Source: Petrosia ficiformis
Taxonomy: Eukaryota; Porifera; Demospongiae; Haplosclerida; Petrosiidae
Reading direction: 5' to 3'
Assembly: GCA_947044365.1 (NCBI GenBank)
Contig: OX345636.1
Location: 30,192,966-30,256,965, forward strand
DNA: 64,000 bases
Shown here: one piece after another, positions 33,868-46,412 of the stretch
Position numbering within the stretch: the first letter of the stretch is position 1
How the letters are laid out: each line of letters begins with the position of its first letter
Translations under genes and position numbers: made by a program
Notes under the pieces: model-generated
What the model was told of the DNA's origin: nothing
The model's input: only the letters and a program-made list of their open reading frames with translations
Databases searched by the model: none

Positions 33868-35474
33868 GCATTTTTTTTTTAAATCATCATTGCTACCATG
33901 CATGCATCCTTCGGCAAAGAATGTTTTCAAAGTCAACAGTATTTTGTTCAGTTTCTGTATGTTGTACAGAAGTAAAAAAGAATAGCACTAATTATTCTAG
34001 ACATCTATACATAAAATATTTTATATTAAATAATTGCTTGCATCCTCACCCTGCACACACCTCCCTGGCGAGGATAGGTGCGTGCATGCATGCTCCAGAC
34101 CTACTGCACGTGCAGGAATATGAGCTCCCTTTCATAAGCCAGAGAAGACTGTGCATGTCATCAATCTCAAGACTCAAGACAAAGAAGATTCTGCATGTAC
34201 CAGGGAGGGACCCAGGACCAAGATGTGAAGGATGTGGATAGATGGATGAAGATTAAACAACAGGTGATTCTTGTTCTTCTATGTGCATTGTTGCCATCCA
34301 TGCCCATGTAATTCATGCATATCATATTAATAATTCCGTTTGTCTATCATGTTAATTTGCATATTGTTTCTTCTCTCTCCCAGAAAACTCTACTTGCTAC
34401 CTCCCTGTCCATCTATCCACTCTCTCTCTACCTCATCGCATCTATACTTCAATAAGAGGTAAGTTATGTCTCCATACTCTTTTCTATATTCTATACTTTC
34501 TTCTTAAATATTATTTTATTGTGAACAGTGTATTTACTTTTTTTCCTTCCTGCACAGGTCTGTTTCTGATGAGGTCGAGGTTGGGGGGGTGGCATGGTCA
34601 ATCCTGGTTGTTAGGAGTGTGCGGGACAAATGAGTATACCGATGACCAGGTTGGGGACGCCGGAGGTCTCTTCGAATCACTAGATCCAGCCCCGTGTGGG
34701 GCAGTCCAGTACATCCGGTCTAGCTCATCTAGTGTTCCAGTTACAGTCTAACTACCTCATCCAGTTCCAGTCTACTTCGACCAGTGCTCCAGTTCCAGTC
34801 TACTTCGACCAGTGCTCCAGTTCCAGTCTACTTCATCCTAGGACCATCCCCATTGGGATTTCTCTCCTGCAAGGACTCATCTTCATTGGGATTTCTCTTC
34901 TGCAAGGACTCATCTTCATTCATTGCTTATTCATCTCAATGGCAGTCAGTTCTTTGAAATAGTATACGATTACTTATGCTTGTATTGAATATACTAGTCT
35001 AATTTTCTTAATCTTTTCTCTTCTTTAAATACCAATGACTACCTATAATTATAACGTTAATGTGCTTTTTATAAAACCTTTTTCTTTTCCTAATCTAATG
35101 AATTAATTAAGTACTATCATTTCGATTGTATTTCATTGGAAATATTTTCAAATTAATGAACTAATTTCTTTCTCTTTCAAGTAGCTAGCTATATTTCTTG
35201 AGAGTATTTTCAAATTATCATTCTTGAAAATATTTTCAAATTAGCTCGCTATCACTTTTTCTACTTTTTTGTTATAATTGAATACACTATTTTTGATATA
35301 ATTTGTTTGCTAATTCGACTGGTTGCATTTTTTTTTAAAATCATCATCATTGCTACCATGCATGTTTTCAAAGTCAACAGTATTTTGTTTGGTTTCTGTA
35401 TGTTATACAGAAGTAAAAAAGAATAGCACTAATATTGTACATAAATTATCTAGACATCTATACATAAAATATAT
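33868..35474 (+). repeat. ~150-bp direct repeats flanking a 1.3-kb insertion
   Basis: 33868-34033 and 35326-35474 are direct copies (CATTGCTACCATGCATG, TTTTCAAAGTCAACAGTATT, AAAAGAATAGCACTAAT). Between them lie CT-rich sequence, a TCCAGTTCCAGTCTACTTCG repeat of about three units (34735-34830) and a two-unit CTGCAAGGACTCATCTTCAT repeat (34865-34920). It could be a solo-LTR-bounded or recombination-made block. Terminal TG..CA is not evident, and no protein is recognised. Confidence 0.55.
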
Positions 35475-35515
35475 TACTACAATTAATCAATATGTAATGG
35501 GTAGTACTAAAATGA

Positions 35516-35866
35516 GTAATGAGAAACGAAGAAATCAGAAATAGGAAACGGAGAATTACAGAAACAATTAGGCAGCACATGACATTCGATAAAATTAATA
35601 TATAACCTTGTTCTGATGATAACCTAACAATGCCTCGCTGCGCTCGGTAACTAATAGCCTTTGTGGAGGGCTCGCGCTACGCGCTCGTCCCTATTTCCTG
35701 GGTTCAACGTTTCTATGTAGCTACAACACTAATCATGCATCAAAAACGGGAGAGGCAAATATTACAGTTGACCCGATAGCGTTATCCAACTAAGGTAAAA
35801 CGGAAACATACTATTGTTTCCATATTTCTCCGTTTCCTATTTCCAATTTCTCCGTTTCTCGTTCAT
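35516..35866. mobile_element. MITE with GAAAC-rich terminal inverted repeats
   Basis: The left end TGAGAAACGAAGAAATCAGA and then AATAGGAAACGGAGAA are inverted at the right as TTCTCCGTTTCCTATT ... TTCTCCGTTTCTCGTTCA, about 50 bases of terminal repeat. The centre is GC-rich (GCCTCGCTGCGCTCGG). No ORF. Confidence 0.75.
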
Positions 35867-35894
35867 ACTACACTTGCACTTGTGTACTTCGCGT

Positions 35895-36212
35895 TGTATA
35901 CGTAGTTAAGGAAGTTGCGTCATTCTTGGAGCTCGGTCGATTAATGGGCGTGGCGCGTAATAGCTAGAACTCAGGCTGCTTGTAGCTTACAAGTTACATA
36001 GAATTAGAAACTGGAACTACTAGCTAACTATTCTACCTGAAATATATTCCTAAAGTTCTACAAGATTCTTTAAAAGAGAGTAGATAATCAAAATAATAAA
36101 TATAATAGGCTGTTGTGTTGCAGACCTGATAAAGTCAGTCATGATTACTGAATGCTGGACACCATAAAGCAATCATAGGGATACTTTTTTCTCTATATGC
36201 ACTTGGTTTTTT
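35895..36212 (+). mobile_element. CATCCCTATGATTGCTTT-family element, copy F
   Basis: From GTTGTATACGTAGTTAAGGA through GCGTGGCGCGTAATAGC to AGCAATCATAGGGATACTTT and CTATATGCACTTGG. Lacks the first ~100 bases of copy A. Confidence 0.75.
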
Positions 36213-36216
36213 CTGG

Positions 36217-38370
36217 CTAGTCTCGTGGAGCCAGACCCAACCGACTATGTTAGTTACCGTACCGTACCGCTTTCAGTTTTGCAACAGAGACATATTCAAA
36301 ATTATTATAACCACACCCACCTTGATCAAGCATATAATGTGTAAGTGTGGCTCAGCATCACAAATGCAGCTTCTTTGCAACTTTCTGGACCTCCTGGAGC
36401 AATCTAACACTCACCTCAACCTTGCTTACCAAATACTGCAAGCACAGCATCCACTGCAAGCGAACGGTATTTTTCACTTATTCTCCCAGCATCCCTTTCT
36501 CTCTCACTAGAACTAGCTAGAAAGCAAGTCTATACATCACACATACATCAACATCCCATTTTGATCTCATTTTACTTTTTTTTTTTTTTTTTTAAGTACC
36601 CTAGAAGACAAACCTGTGAACAGAAAGAAAATTGTGCTATAATTGTAATCATTTCCTGGAGCAATCTAACACTCACCTCAACCTTGCTTACTAATTACTG
36701 CAAGCACAGCATCCACTCAAGTCTGCAAGCGAACGGTATTTTTCACTTATTCTCCCAACATCCCTTTCTCTCTCACTAGAACTAGCTAGTCTATACATCA
36801 CACATACATCAACATCCCATTCTGATCTACTAGGGGTACTGATCTGAACATCTGGCTCCGCGCTCGCGCGTACTACGAAGTAGGCTGGGTCTAGTCTAGT
36901 CACGCTCGTACGCCTGAATAGGTAGGTACTAGATTGGGTCTACGTCTGGCTCTACCTGGATTGAAAGGTTAATGGTAAGTTTATATTCATTCAGTATGAC
37001 AGTCATAATAATTATAGTATTACATTGCTTGTAACTCAAACGTAGGGCATTGCTGTTACTGTTTGATACCACCTGGGGAGTTTCCATTACAGGTGGAACT
37101 CCTTATCAGGGCATTGGAATTTAAAAATTAGAAATTTTAGAATGATTTTGGAATTTTAACTTGACGTTATGAATTGTGATGGAATCTGGTAACTGCCCTT
37201 TTGTAGTCAACAGAATGTGGAATTGAATGGTTGTAGTATGTGAAATGCTATAATTACACTTCAATTCCATTGCTCTTTGTGCAACTGCTTAAGAACTGAA
37301 ACATTAATCAAACACTATTTTTATAATTCCATAGTTAGTAAAGAGAAATAGTCAGTGAAGTGTAATATATGTACTTATTACAATACAATGTGGAATATAT
37401 GGAATTGACAACAAGGTAATAGTAATATATAATCTCAATGTTGAGGTAATAGTAATTCTAATTGACCTTAAGTAATTGGGGTAGTAATGTTTACGGCCAG
37501 AAAGGTACAGACTTACTGATTCTCTTTTGAGAAACTCATGAATATTAAATGCAATCGGCATTTAGTTTATAATATGAAGGAATTTCAAATAAAAGTCAAT
37601 ATCAGTAACACTGACTTAGGCAGTAATAATAATAGTAATCTACTGATTTTGAATGTAATAGTAATTAATATATTACATTGACTTAGCAGAGGCAGAGACA
37701 CCACTCAAAAAGTGGGGGGGCCCAGTAAAAAGAATCTTATTTTGAACAATACTTAATAACTATTGTATGCTGTCTCCAGGTGCTAATTAACCATTGAATG
37801 CATGTCAGGCTCCAGGTGCTAAATTTTACATGCATGTCATTGTACATTGTACATGTGTGTGTATAACACACTTTACTGACTAACTTTGCTTGTCTACACT
37901 TTATTGATTAACTGGGGGGGCCATGCCCCGCAACCCAGCTTAAAAAGTGGGGGGGGGGGGGCTCAAGCCCCCCCCCCCTAGTATCTCTACCACTGCTTAG
38001 GAGGTGATAGTAATAGTAATAGTAATATACTGATTTTTAAAGTAATAGTAATACATGTGGTAATATAATATATTATTACATTGCATTGTAATTGACCACA
38101 TGTCTGATTGACAATCACACTGCCTGGAATCCAATTGAATGAATTTGAGTTTTCAAAGAATGCATTAGGAGTATGGTAATCAAAATTTAGCAAACTGTTC
38201 AAGAATTAAATTTAGTGACTGCTAGTAAGAATGTGGATCAATTTAAAACTTCAATTCCAATGCCCTGCTCCCTATTCAGAGTAATCAGGTTACGCCATAG
38301 GGTTACTCTTACTCCACATTTTTAACAATGTATTAAAATGCAGATTATACTCCACACCAATAACAAGCTT
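36217..38370 (+). repeat. Segmental duplication, copy 1 (partner 61478-62776)
   Basis: Shared blocks, in order: CTGGCTAGTCTCGTGGAGCC, GTACTACGAAGTAGGCTGGG, TTCATTCAGTATGACAGTCA, GCATTGCTGTTA, ACCACCTGGGGAGTTTCCAT, the AATAGTAAT microsatellites and TTACTCCACATTTTTAACA. This copy has extra material: a tandem pair of ~165 bp (36395-36560 and 36656-36830, CTGGAGCAATCTAACACTCA) and the transposon at 37687-37995. Minus-strand ORFs starting MNSLLNFDYH are the same in both copies only because the DNA is duplicated. Likely one large non-coding transposon family. Confidence 0.85.
37687..37995. mobile_element. DNA element with CAGAGGCAGAGACAC ends and CTTAG duplication
   Basis: The tip CAGAGGCAGAGACACCACTC is inverted at the right as ...TATCTCTACCACTG. 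CTTAG flanks both sides (37682-37686 and 37996-38000). The partner locus at 62416 reads straight through a single CTTAG, giving a clean empty site. Long G and C runs near the right end (37945-37978) can pair with each other. A related tip (GCAGTGGCCTAGACATAGGG) with G/C runs is at 57860. Confidence 0.85.
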
Positions 38371-38387
38371 GCTAGCTACCTTTTAAA

Positions 38388-38589
38388 ATGGATCTGAGCA
38401 AGATTGTAGTAGAGAATGTGAAACTGTTGGTTATTCATAACAAGCAGGTAGAAGTTATATCTTCATTCATACAACAGGGAATGATATTTTTGTTTCCTTA
38501 CCAACTGGTTATCGCAAGTCAGTTATTTATGTAGTGCTATCATATGTATTTGAAGAGATTAATAAGCTTCATAAAAATCTAATGTCATG
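38388..38589 (+). pseudogene. RecQ-like helicase fragment, frameshifted
   Basis: ATG at about 38395 opens MDLSKIVVENVKLLVIHNKQ, VEVISSFIQQG; a one-base shift then gives NDIFVSLPTGYRKSVIYVVL, the Walker A region of RecQ/WRN-type helicases (normally TGYGKS). Gly is replaced by Arg before the catalytic Lys. Ends at TGA after 66 codons. A short relic, probably of a transposon-amplified helicase. Confidence 0.65.
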
Positions 38590-38963
38590 AGTAGGTGTGG
38601 CCTTCACATCAGTAACACACTATTATTTGCTGATCTGCTAAATCTCTTACAATGCTATCAAGTATAAAAATAATTGTAACTATATGCTGTAATTTGATAA
38701 ATAGTACTTTGTGACCTCTGATAGTGCACATAATGCAAGGGTGTAGACAAGCGGGTGGCAGGTTTTAGCCCGGTTTTTAGTTGAGTAATTATACATTCAG
38801 CTTTAAATTTCTTTTTTTTCATCATAATTATTATACTAGACATTTGATGCAAAAACATTTCATGAATAATTAATGAATAGCAAAATGTCATGCATGCCTT
38901 TGCCACATGTTACACTAAGCCTGACTGCTTCTAGAAATCTGTCTAAGACCATGTAATGTGCTT

Positions 38964-39900
38964 CCTCAAATAGTACTATTGGTCTGACCACACCCACAAT
39001 GATGACACCCTCAATGTCTGGTATGTCCCAATTGAGTATCGAACAGAAGGCCCCATGCCCTCTACCACAATGAACACTCCTCTTCCTCAAATAGTACTAT
39101 TGGTCTGACCACACCCACAATGATGACACCCCCAATGTCTGGTATGTCCCAATTGAGTATCGAACAGAAGGCCCCATCGAGAACTGAACAAAAGACCCCA
39201 CCGAATAATACCCAACCTCCACAAACTGCACAGACCTCACAACCTGTTGCTGCTCCATTCTTAAATGGTGGGATGAAACAAGGAACTAATGGACGTAGTG
39301 TACTACTTGGAGCTAATTATCTTGCTTTACAAATTCGTACTGATGGTGTTTTTCAATATGTTGTATCTTACAGTCCTCCAAGAAGCATGCGTTATGGTAT
39401 GTTAAATGAACACAAAGATCTGATTGGATCAACTAGAGCATTTGATGGTTTGACACTGTATCTTCCTTATCAAAATCACTGATACATCTGTAACTCAAGT
39501 AAGCAAATGAGCCACAGATGCAGCTGATATAGAGATCACTATAGCTTTGACTAATGAGTTACATTTCAATGAAGGCATGCAACGTTTTAACATCATTATA
39601 AGGAGAGTATTGCATTAGATCTTCAACAAGTTGGGAGACAGATAGAAGATGGAATATGACAGCTATCCACCAATTTGATGGTGGTCTTCTATTACTCATT
39701 GATGTATCTCATAAATTACTGAGAATGGACACTGCTCTGGACTTTCTGTACGAACTATATTCTTCAAATGAATGGATGCAATCACAAAAGAGAAGAGAAG
39801 ACGAAGAGTTTAGGAGGAAGAAAAGGAGGATTTTATGCTGAAAACACTTGAAAAGGTCATGCAGATATCTCGTGAAATTATTTCAGACAGAAACCCGTAA
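38964..39900 (+). pseudogene. Piwi-clade Argonaute, intronless and broken copy
   Basis: Piwi proteins bind piRNAs and silence transposons. The main frame (39120-39482) runs from a Gln/Pro-rich N-terminus to GTNGRSVLLGANYLALQI, FQYVVSYSPPRSMRYGML and EHKDLIGSTRAFDGLTLYLP, which is the N/L1 region of Piwi. After the TGA at 39480, other frames give EITIALTNELHFNEGMQRFN and LDLQQVGRQ, and from 39653 MTAIHQFDGGLLLLIDVSHK, LLRMDTALDFLYELYSSN, the entry to PAZ. At least three frame changes, and a deletion of about 15 residues before MTAIHQ. The first coding block (MMTP.MSGMSQLSIEQKAP) is present twice, at 38994 and 39120. No introns are seen, so a retroposed or relic copy. PAZ core, MID and PIWI domains are absent. 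Confidence 0.85.
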
Positions 39901-41222
39901 TCTCAGTAAATTTCCTAGGTAAGTATGCCACTGTACTGTAGTATGCAGGTTTGTGCTTGCCTATATTTCTAGCTTGAGTGTACCACTTTGTGGGATGCAT
40001 TGTTTTGCAAGTAACAAGTACACTAATGTGAAATGGGAGGTTTATGGGCTCTTGATTACCTTGCTGTGTCACATGTATCTATTTCATATCTGACCCACAA
40101 GGTGGAGCACTCAAGCTGGAAGTGCAGGGCAAGCATAAACCTTGGGACCTGCAAACACAATGGCTATTCCCACATCCCACAAGGTTGTGCACTCAAGCTG
40201 GAAATGTAGGCAAGCATAAACCTTGGCCAATAATAATACCTAGATATTTTACTGTTAACTGTAAATTATAATACAGCACACAATTAATGGGCATGGCATG
40301 GCACATTAAAGAATGAATAATTGAGCTACAGACCACTGAGACCAGCAGTAATACATTAGCTTCAGCCAAACATGTAAAAACTATAACTATTGTGTAAAAA
40401 TACTTTAAAGTAATAAAAGTAAAAAAAAAAAAACAAATGGTTTCAGACATGAGAAACCCATCAGCAAAGAATCACAAAGCTATATGGATACTTTCTTCTC
40501 TATTATCGTTTTTTTCTACTGGTGCATATATACACATGTAAATGTATTTCTCAGAATCAACTTTGTTATTACTACTTCCGTCGGCAAAGTAAGGAATGTA
40601 GCCTTATATCCTTTCATCCTTTAAGTTATCAACCATTTGTCTATACATCCATCCAAGTACAAATGACACATAAGAATCACTTGATCCAATGGAAAAAAAA
40701 TATTTTGTTACAGCAGTCACATGACAGTCACATACTGTATATCAAATAAATTATTTTATGGGTCATTTAGTTAGTTTTTGGAAGTAAATATTATTACATG
40801 TATTTACTGATGCATTGGTTAACGTCCTGCTAAAGGCATTTTCAGATACATGTATGTAGAGAGGGAAGGGTTGCAATCCCACCAAGATGTATTTGACTCC
40901 ACCAGACTATCCGTGTCAAGTGGTACAATGACACCAGAGCATATATGTAAGTTAAGATTTAGCATTTTGACCAATAAAGTTTGACCACACCCGATTTGCT
41001 AATCGATTGTCCTCACCCATTTTGCTAACCTGGGTATGTATGGTCCTATTGAGGGCCAGGGAGGATGAATACACAAGTTACCAGATATACCTATAAACAG
41101 ATACATGGAATAATTAAATAATGAAATGCATGAATGAATGAATGAATGAATGGGATAAATGAATAGCGGATGGATAATTGAATGGATAGTTAGCTATGTA
41201 GATATAATTATGTAGATATATA

Positions 41223-41283
<61 letters not shown>

Positions 41284-41300
41284 ATATAGTATGCTAATAG
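39901..41300. other. Repeat-rich stretch without a supported gene
   Basis: Holds a direct duplication (40097-40145 and 40177-40225, CACTCAAGCTGGAA.TG and GCAAGCATAAACCTTGG), (ATGA)n at 41133-41152 and (TA)n at 41218-41272. The blocks GTGTACCACTTTGTGGGATG and CACTAATGTGAAATGGGAGG recur near 41690-41760 and 43560. Confidence 0.6.
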
Positions 41301-41309
41301 GTCATAGAT

Positions 41310-42180
41310 AACATTCACTCCACCCCCATTGTTTATTTAATTATTATTCATTTTTACATGCAGTATAACTATGTTATTATGATTGTAATTTCATTATAAT
41401 TACTAATTGCTATCAATAATCTGTTATGTACATGTATGTGAAGATTTGGGGCAGTTGATAGATACATGTAGATACGCATGTATCCCTTTATCATGGGGGG
41501 AGGAGGAGGTGTGGTGGTGGAGGCACTTGACTATACATGAGTAGAGGTGAACCTTTTTCATCGTGATCCAAAAATCTTTTCCACATCTATATTTATTTCT
41601 TAAATCATATAACCAATATTTCTAACATGCATTAATCATTAACTATATAATATTTCTGACCCCAAGGTGGAGCAATTAGAGCCTGCAAGCACATCACATA
41701 AGGTGGTGTACACAACTGGAAAGAACAGGTTCAAGTACACCAATGTGAAATGGGAGGTCTTTTTGGGCATGTTGATCACCTCCTGTAAGGCTTGATTTAT
41801 ATCAGGCAAGTCAAAGCATGTCAAGGCATAAGACAAAAGGGGGAAGTCTTGTGCACACCTAATGAAAAGCAAGTGAAGACATGTTCAAACCTTCATTCAT
41901 TAGAATGCATTTAAAGTTAAAAGATTTCCTTACAATAATATTTTCAGATGCATACTTGTACAATCTAAACATGGGGTTAATATTGCAGACATGTTCCAGG
42001 AAAATTGTATGCTGCTTCTGTCCTTTTCTCAGTAGAAACAGCAATTGGAACAAGTTTAGTACTCGTTATAGAAAATAATCTAGTTCTTGGAGGCTTTCTA
42101 TAGCACATTGTTAAAAACACATGCAAACCTTCACTCCTTTTTGCTTACAAAGCTTTAAATGTAGTTTTCTAACATTCACT
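41310..42180 (+). repeat. Rearranged duplication, copy 1 (partner 43860-44205)
   Basis: Shares ATAATTACTAATTGCTATCA, GGGGCAGTTGATAGATACAT, ACAAGTTTAGTACTCGTTAT and GGCTTTCTATAGCACATTG with 43860-44205, but with the two halves in opposite order. The TTAGTACTCGTTATAGAAAA block is a decayed version of the coding-like sequence on the minus strand at 44536-44785. Confidence 0.6.
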
Positions 42181-43859
42181 GAAGACCTAATAAGAGTTAC
42201 TGACAATACCCAGTATTATACATATATATGTTCACAGTACACATGCAATGTATGTGTATTGATACTGAAGGAAGACTCATTGTTGCATTACTATTACACA
42301 TGTACATATACATGTACTTATTTATTAAGCTGGAAATATAGGAAAGCATATTAAACCTTGGTCAAATGTAGTACAGTACAACACATTGCTTTCTCACAGA
42401 TATGTTTGTACAGGAGCTTATGAAGAGGCGCAAAGCAGCGTCAAACTCCAATATGTTTTCTGTTGTCGAATCACACCTTAGCAAACTGCTTTATATGGAA
42501 AACCTCTGTAAACTGCGTAAGTGATTTAAGTAGACATGATAAGTGTTCATTAAATATAATTATATATATATATATAATTATAATTATTAAAATTATTATA
42601 CATCGACTATCGTGTGCGTCTGACAAGATGAGTCTGTACAATCCCCCACTGCTTTCCAGACAGAAACAATACTAGTATAGTCAGCAAAGGATAGGTGCTA
42701 TGAAACTGTATAAATAAAAGTGCTGAGTGTGTTGATTTTACAGGGTGTACAAAAGGACTATTAATAGACAACAACAAAAGCAATATCTCTAATGAAATAA
42801 GTGCATGATGATTAGTTTGTTACCTGGAGCAGGATTCGAAACTGCCTTGTATTCAAGCTTTCTTCTCGAGTTTCTTCTTGGCTTGTAGAACTTGCATTTC
42901 AGGCTTCCCAGTTAGTTTGAAGTGTCCCATTTGAAATGTTCCATCCCAGAAATCTGTGCGTCGGTTCTTTTGATCGCTATTTCATCTCTACTAAACAATG
43001 CTTCTGCTTAGGACTGTGGCTTGATTGAGTTGGAGAACGAACAGCTACATCAATTGCTTATGGCAAAATGATGAGTTAATGTAACCTGATGTTTCGACTA
43101 TAAACACAGTTATTTTATCTGAATGAAACTTACGTAGTAATATCCTAAATTACTTATTCTTCCATCAAAGTAGCACCAGCACCTCCAAAACTATAAAATT
43201 AAATGGCAATACTTTGTGTGTCATATAAATATGACAATAATGACCTCTTTTATTAACGGAACTGCAATCTACATACATGTCACCTTTCAAATCATTAATA
43301 TTAATAACAATTATTATACAAATTGTTTAGTAGATATAAATTGTGTTTATATAATTATGTATAATTATATTGTTTTGACGATGTTCAGCCATCTCTACAT
43401 AGAGTGTACAACACAAATACTCAGAAATTATTTCAGCAATCCTTTTAATATTTTTTTGCGGAAGTATTTCATATCCCAGATTTTGTCTCAACCCCCTAAT
43501 CTGGGCAAATTTCTGAAAAAATCCTATTATCAATAGTATGCAGATTTATAATTGTAGTTTGAGTGCACCACTTTGTGGGATGTAGGTGGGACGTAGTTTC
43601 CACCTAGACCTATTTCCATCTTTGTTGATTCACTTGTACGTGCAGGTCATGTGCATTACATAGTTGGGATAATAGTCATTCGTAATAGGAAGCTAATACT
43701 TCATGCTTCACTAGAAACAGGTTATGATAACATAATTATATATATGAAAGCAACCTAACATCCAGATATTTGATACACGTATTTGTAATGGGAGACTAAA
43801 GTAATACAAAATATGAATCATGTGATATAATTGATCACTTTTCACAATTTGCATTAAAA

Positions 43860-44205
43860 GAAAAGGAGAGTTAAAGTTGTTTTGCATACTGCTTCTATAC
43901 TTTTCTCAGTAGAAACACAAGGGAAACAAGTTTAGTACTCGTTATAGAAAATAATTTAGGCTTTCTATAGCACATTGATACAAACATTTGCTCCTTTTTG
44001 CTTGAAAAACTTACAATGTAATTTTCTAACATTTACTCCACCCATTGTTTATTTATTTATTTATTCATTTTTACATGCAGTATAATTATAATAATTACTA
44101 TGGTTGTATTTTCATTATAATTACTAATTGCTATCAATAATCTGTTATGTACATGTATGTGCTTAATAAAGATTCGGGGCAGTTGATAGATACATGTATA
44201 TACAC
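43860..44205 (+). repeat. Rearranged duplication, copy 2
   Basis: See the partner at 41310-42180. Ends just before the CATCCC-family element at 44211. Confidence 0.6.
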
Positions 44206-44210
44206 ATATA

Positions 44211-44465
44211 TAGAGAAAAAGTATCCCTATGACTGCTTTGTGGTGTTCATCATTCAGGCCTGAAACACATCAGCCTATTATAGTTATTATGATTATCCAC
44301 TCTGTTTACCTTTTAAAGGACCTTGTAGAACTTTAGGATTATATTTCAGGTAGAATAGCTAGCTATTAGTTCCAATTTCTACGTAAGCTACACAGCTTTC
44401 TTTCCACTGGTCTGTATATGCAATTTATCTACTATAAACATACATCAGGAAAGCAATCATAAGGA
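44211..44465 (-). mobile_element. CATCCCTATGATTGCTTT-family element, copy G
   Basis: TATAGAGAAAAAGTATCCCT, GATTATCCACTCTGTTTACC and TAGCTAGCTATTAGTTCCAA match copy B; the GC-rich half is missing, and the right tip (GGAAAGCAATCATAAGGATG) is joined directly. Confidence 0.7.
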
Positions 44466-44589
44466 TGATTGCTTATTATAGCAGTCACATGACAGTTACA
44501 TACTATAAATTATATTATGGGTCATTTAGGTAGTAAATATTATTACATGTATTTACTGATGCATTGGTAAACAGCTTTGATACTTCACT

Positions 44590-44786
44590 TGCGTTTTTAT
44601 CAATGTTGGTCTTACCTTGATTGACTATAGAAAGCCTCCAAAACTGGTCTATTACTTTATAACAAGTACTAGTCTTGTTCTTGTTTAGATTTCGCATCGC
44701 TGCACTGAGAAACGATACAGAAGCAGCCAGCAACACAGTCTCAACTCTAGATAGTCTCGTAGCCAGCTGCTCTTGCAGATCAGCTG
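44590..44786 (-). pseudogene. Transposon-like coding fragment, unknown family
   Basis: Between an acceptor (ttatacag) and a donor (gtaaga), the minus strand encodes DLQEQLATRLSRVETVLLAA, SVSFLSAAMRNLNKNKTST and YKVIDQFWRLSIVNQ. Decayed copies of the same stretch at 42023 and 43905 show that it belongs to a dispersed element. I do not recognise the protein. Confidence 0.4.
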
Positions 44787-45106
44787 TATAATAACATTAC
44801 CGGGATTATTAGAAAGTCACCAAGTACTCGAGCTGTAAGAGAAAAAATGTGACAAGATTTACACACATTTGTAACCTCTTTGGAGCATAGATCTAGATCA
44901 CTTTCGGAATATATTATAATATACTGAAGTTTCCAAAGCACAGAAATCATTGCTTTTTATGTTACTGTTCATGTTTTCGAAATGTATCTAAAAAATATGT
45001 TTCCTGTCACATTAACAGTATGTTGGAGGGTATATAATCACTAATCAGATCTTTTAAAAAAAGTTTGCGAAAACAAGGCAAAGTCGGATCATTGCTTTAT
45101 TTATAG

Positions 45107-45294
45107 AGCTTGTGGACCCTAATTTGGAACATAAAAAGTGGACACAAGAGATCGATCGAGGTGGATTATATCACTGTAAAGTAGATTTTTATTATTTCTT
45201 ACATGCTATGGAAGTTGCAACAAAGCAGATAATTGAGAAAAGAGACTTCAAGAGTGGATTTGTTTCTAACAGCAGAAGAGGCAATCAAGACTGA
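45107..45294 (+). pseudogene. Transposon protein fragment with RGGLY motif
   Basis: Encodes LVDPNLEHKKWTQEIDRGGL, YHCKVDFYYFLHAMEVATKQ. The W....DRGGLY...D..Y.F.AME pattern is that of the C-terminal part of THAP9-like/P-element-type and related transposase proteins. Preceded by an acceptor-like ttatag. Only about 60 residues remain. Confidence 0.45.
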
Positions 45295-45829
45295 TGAAGA
45301 AGTTTTGTTTTGGTGGGAATGTCTGTGTTCTATTAATAATTCTTAAAATGCTGATGCATCAATACTATTAAACCATATACTCACCTTTATGTAACTATAA
45401 GAGGTTTCTTCTATGCTTCCAAATGGATGAAGCAATACAAACAAGAAACTGGGAGTCAAAAGCCTCTGGATCCATAGTAGACTCCAAGTGTCAGATTGAC
45501 CTTATGAAATTATTATTACTATTATACAATTTTTGGTTTTTGTTGTTATAGTCCCATCACACCAACACACTATCTTCAATAAATAATAATTTATCAAAGA
45601 TGTTAATTAGGTGATAACTGAATGTTTTTACCATCTATGCTTTTTCCCAGCCCTAATTAACACATAGTTATTTTTTCAACTTTTCCTTTTTATACATGTA
45701 GGTACTGTACATGTACCTTTTATAAGTGTTTTCAGGAAGATAAACTACTAGTTGCAGTTTCTGTGTTTCTGTCTGTCACATCCTATGCACTGCAATCTGG
45801 GTGACCCGGCCAGCACACTGTCCCCGTCT

Positions 45830-46125
45830 GAGTTGAGCCATAATTTAAGGTGGGAATAGATTCACCATGCAGTAGATGTGTCCTAGTGTAAAATTTGAGT
45901 CTCTTGACAATAACAGACGGTTTTGGATCAATGGACTATGTTTTGGAGGCAGGAGAGAGTAGTGAATCTATCAACTTGTAGGTAGATTCTCCAACTGAGC
46001 TTAACAGAATGTTTCCCATAGAAACTACATCATTAGCTATCAAATACTGCTCCAAATGTTGTGTGTATGAGTTCCAGTCATCCATCAATGAATCAAATTC
46101 TCCAATAGTCCCAAAAGTTTATCCT
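45830..46125 (-). pseudogene. Ty3/gypsy-type Gag fragment
   Basis: The minus strand reads TIGEFDSLMDDWNSYTQHLE, QYLIANDVVSMGNILLSSVG, ESTYKLIDSLLSPA, then a TAG, then DPKPSVIVKRLKFYTRTHLL and GESIPTLNY. This is the Gag pattern common to Ty3/gypsy retrotransposons in invertebrates. It has an internal stop and a deletion of the block between the two halves. No LTR, protease or polymerase nearby. Confidence 0.7.
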
Positions 46126-46412
46126 TGTCCATCCCCAGAATATGTTATAATCTTAGTGATAATTTTAGCATGGATCAGAACTAACTTTATTGAATACAAA
46201 TGTGGCCTTATATACTGACAGAAAATCAAATTGGTCTAGCAAATGACAATACAACACATATAACCACTCACAAATTACAGTCTCATACGAAATAAAACCC
46301 AACAAGATTAATGAGCAATAGAGTTGGGCAATGAATGATAACAGGTGAAATATATTTATTTAAAATCTACTGGTAAATATAAACTTTAGATATCACGAAA
46401 ATTCTTGTTGGT

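Noticed and set aside
34566..34600. CTGATGAG, like a hammerhead ribozyme core
   Set aside because: No matching GAAA segment and no flanking stems at the required spacing.
37987..38202. Minus-strand ORF MNSLLNFDYH..., also at 62401-62610
   Set aside because: Shared because the DNA segment is duplicated; its end is coded by the AATAGTAAT microsatellite.
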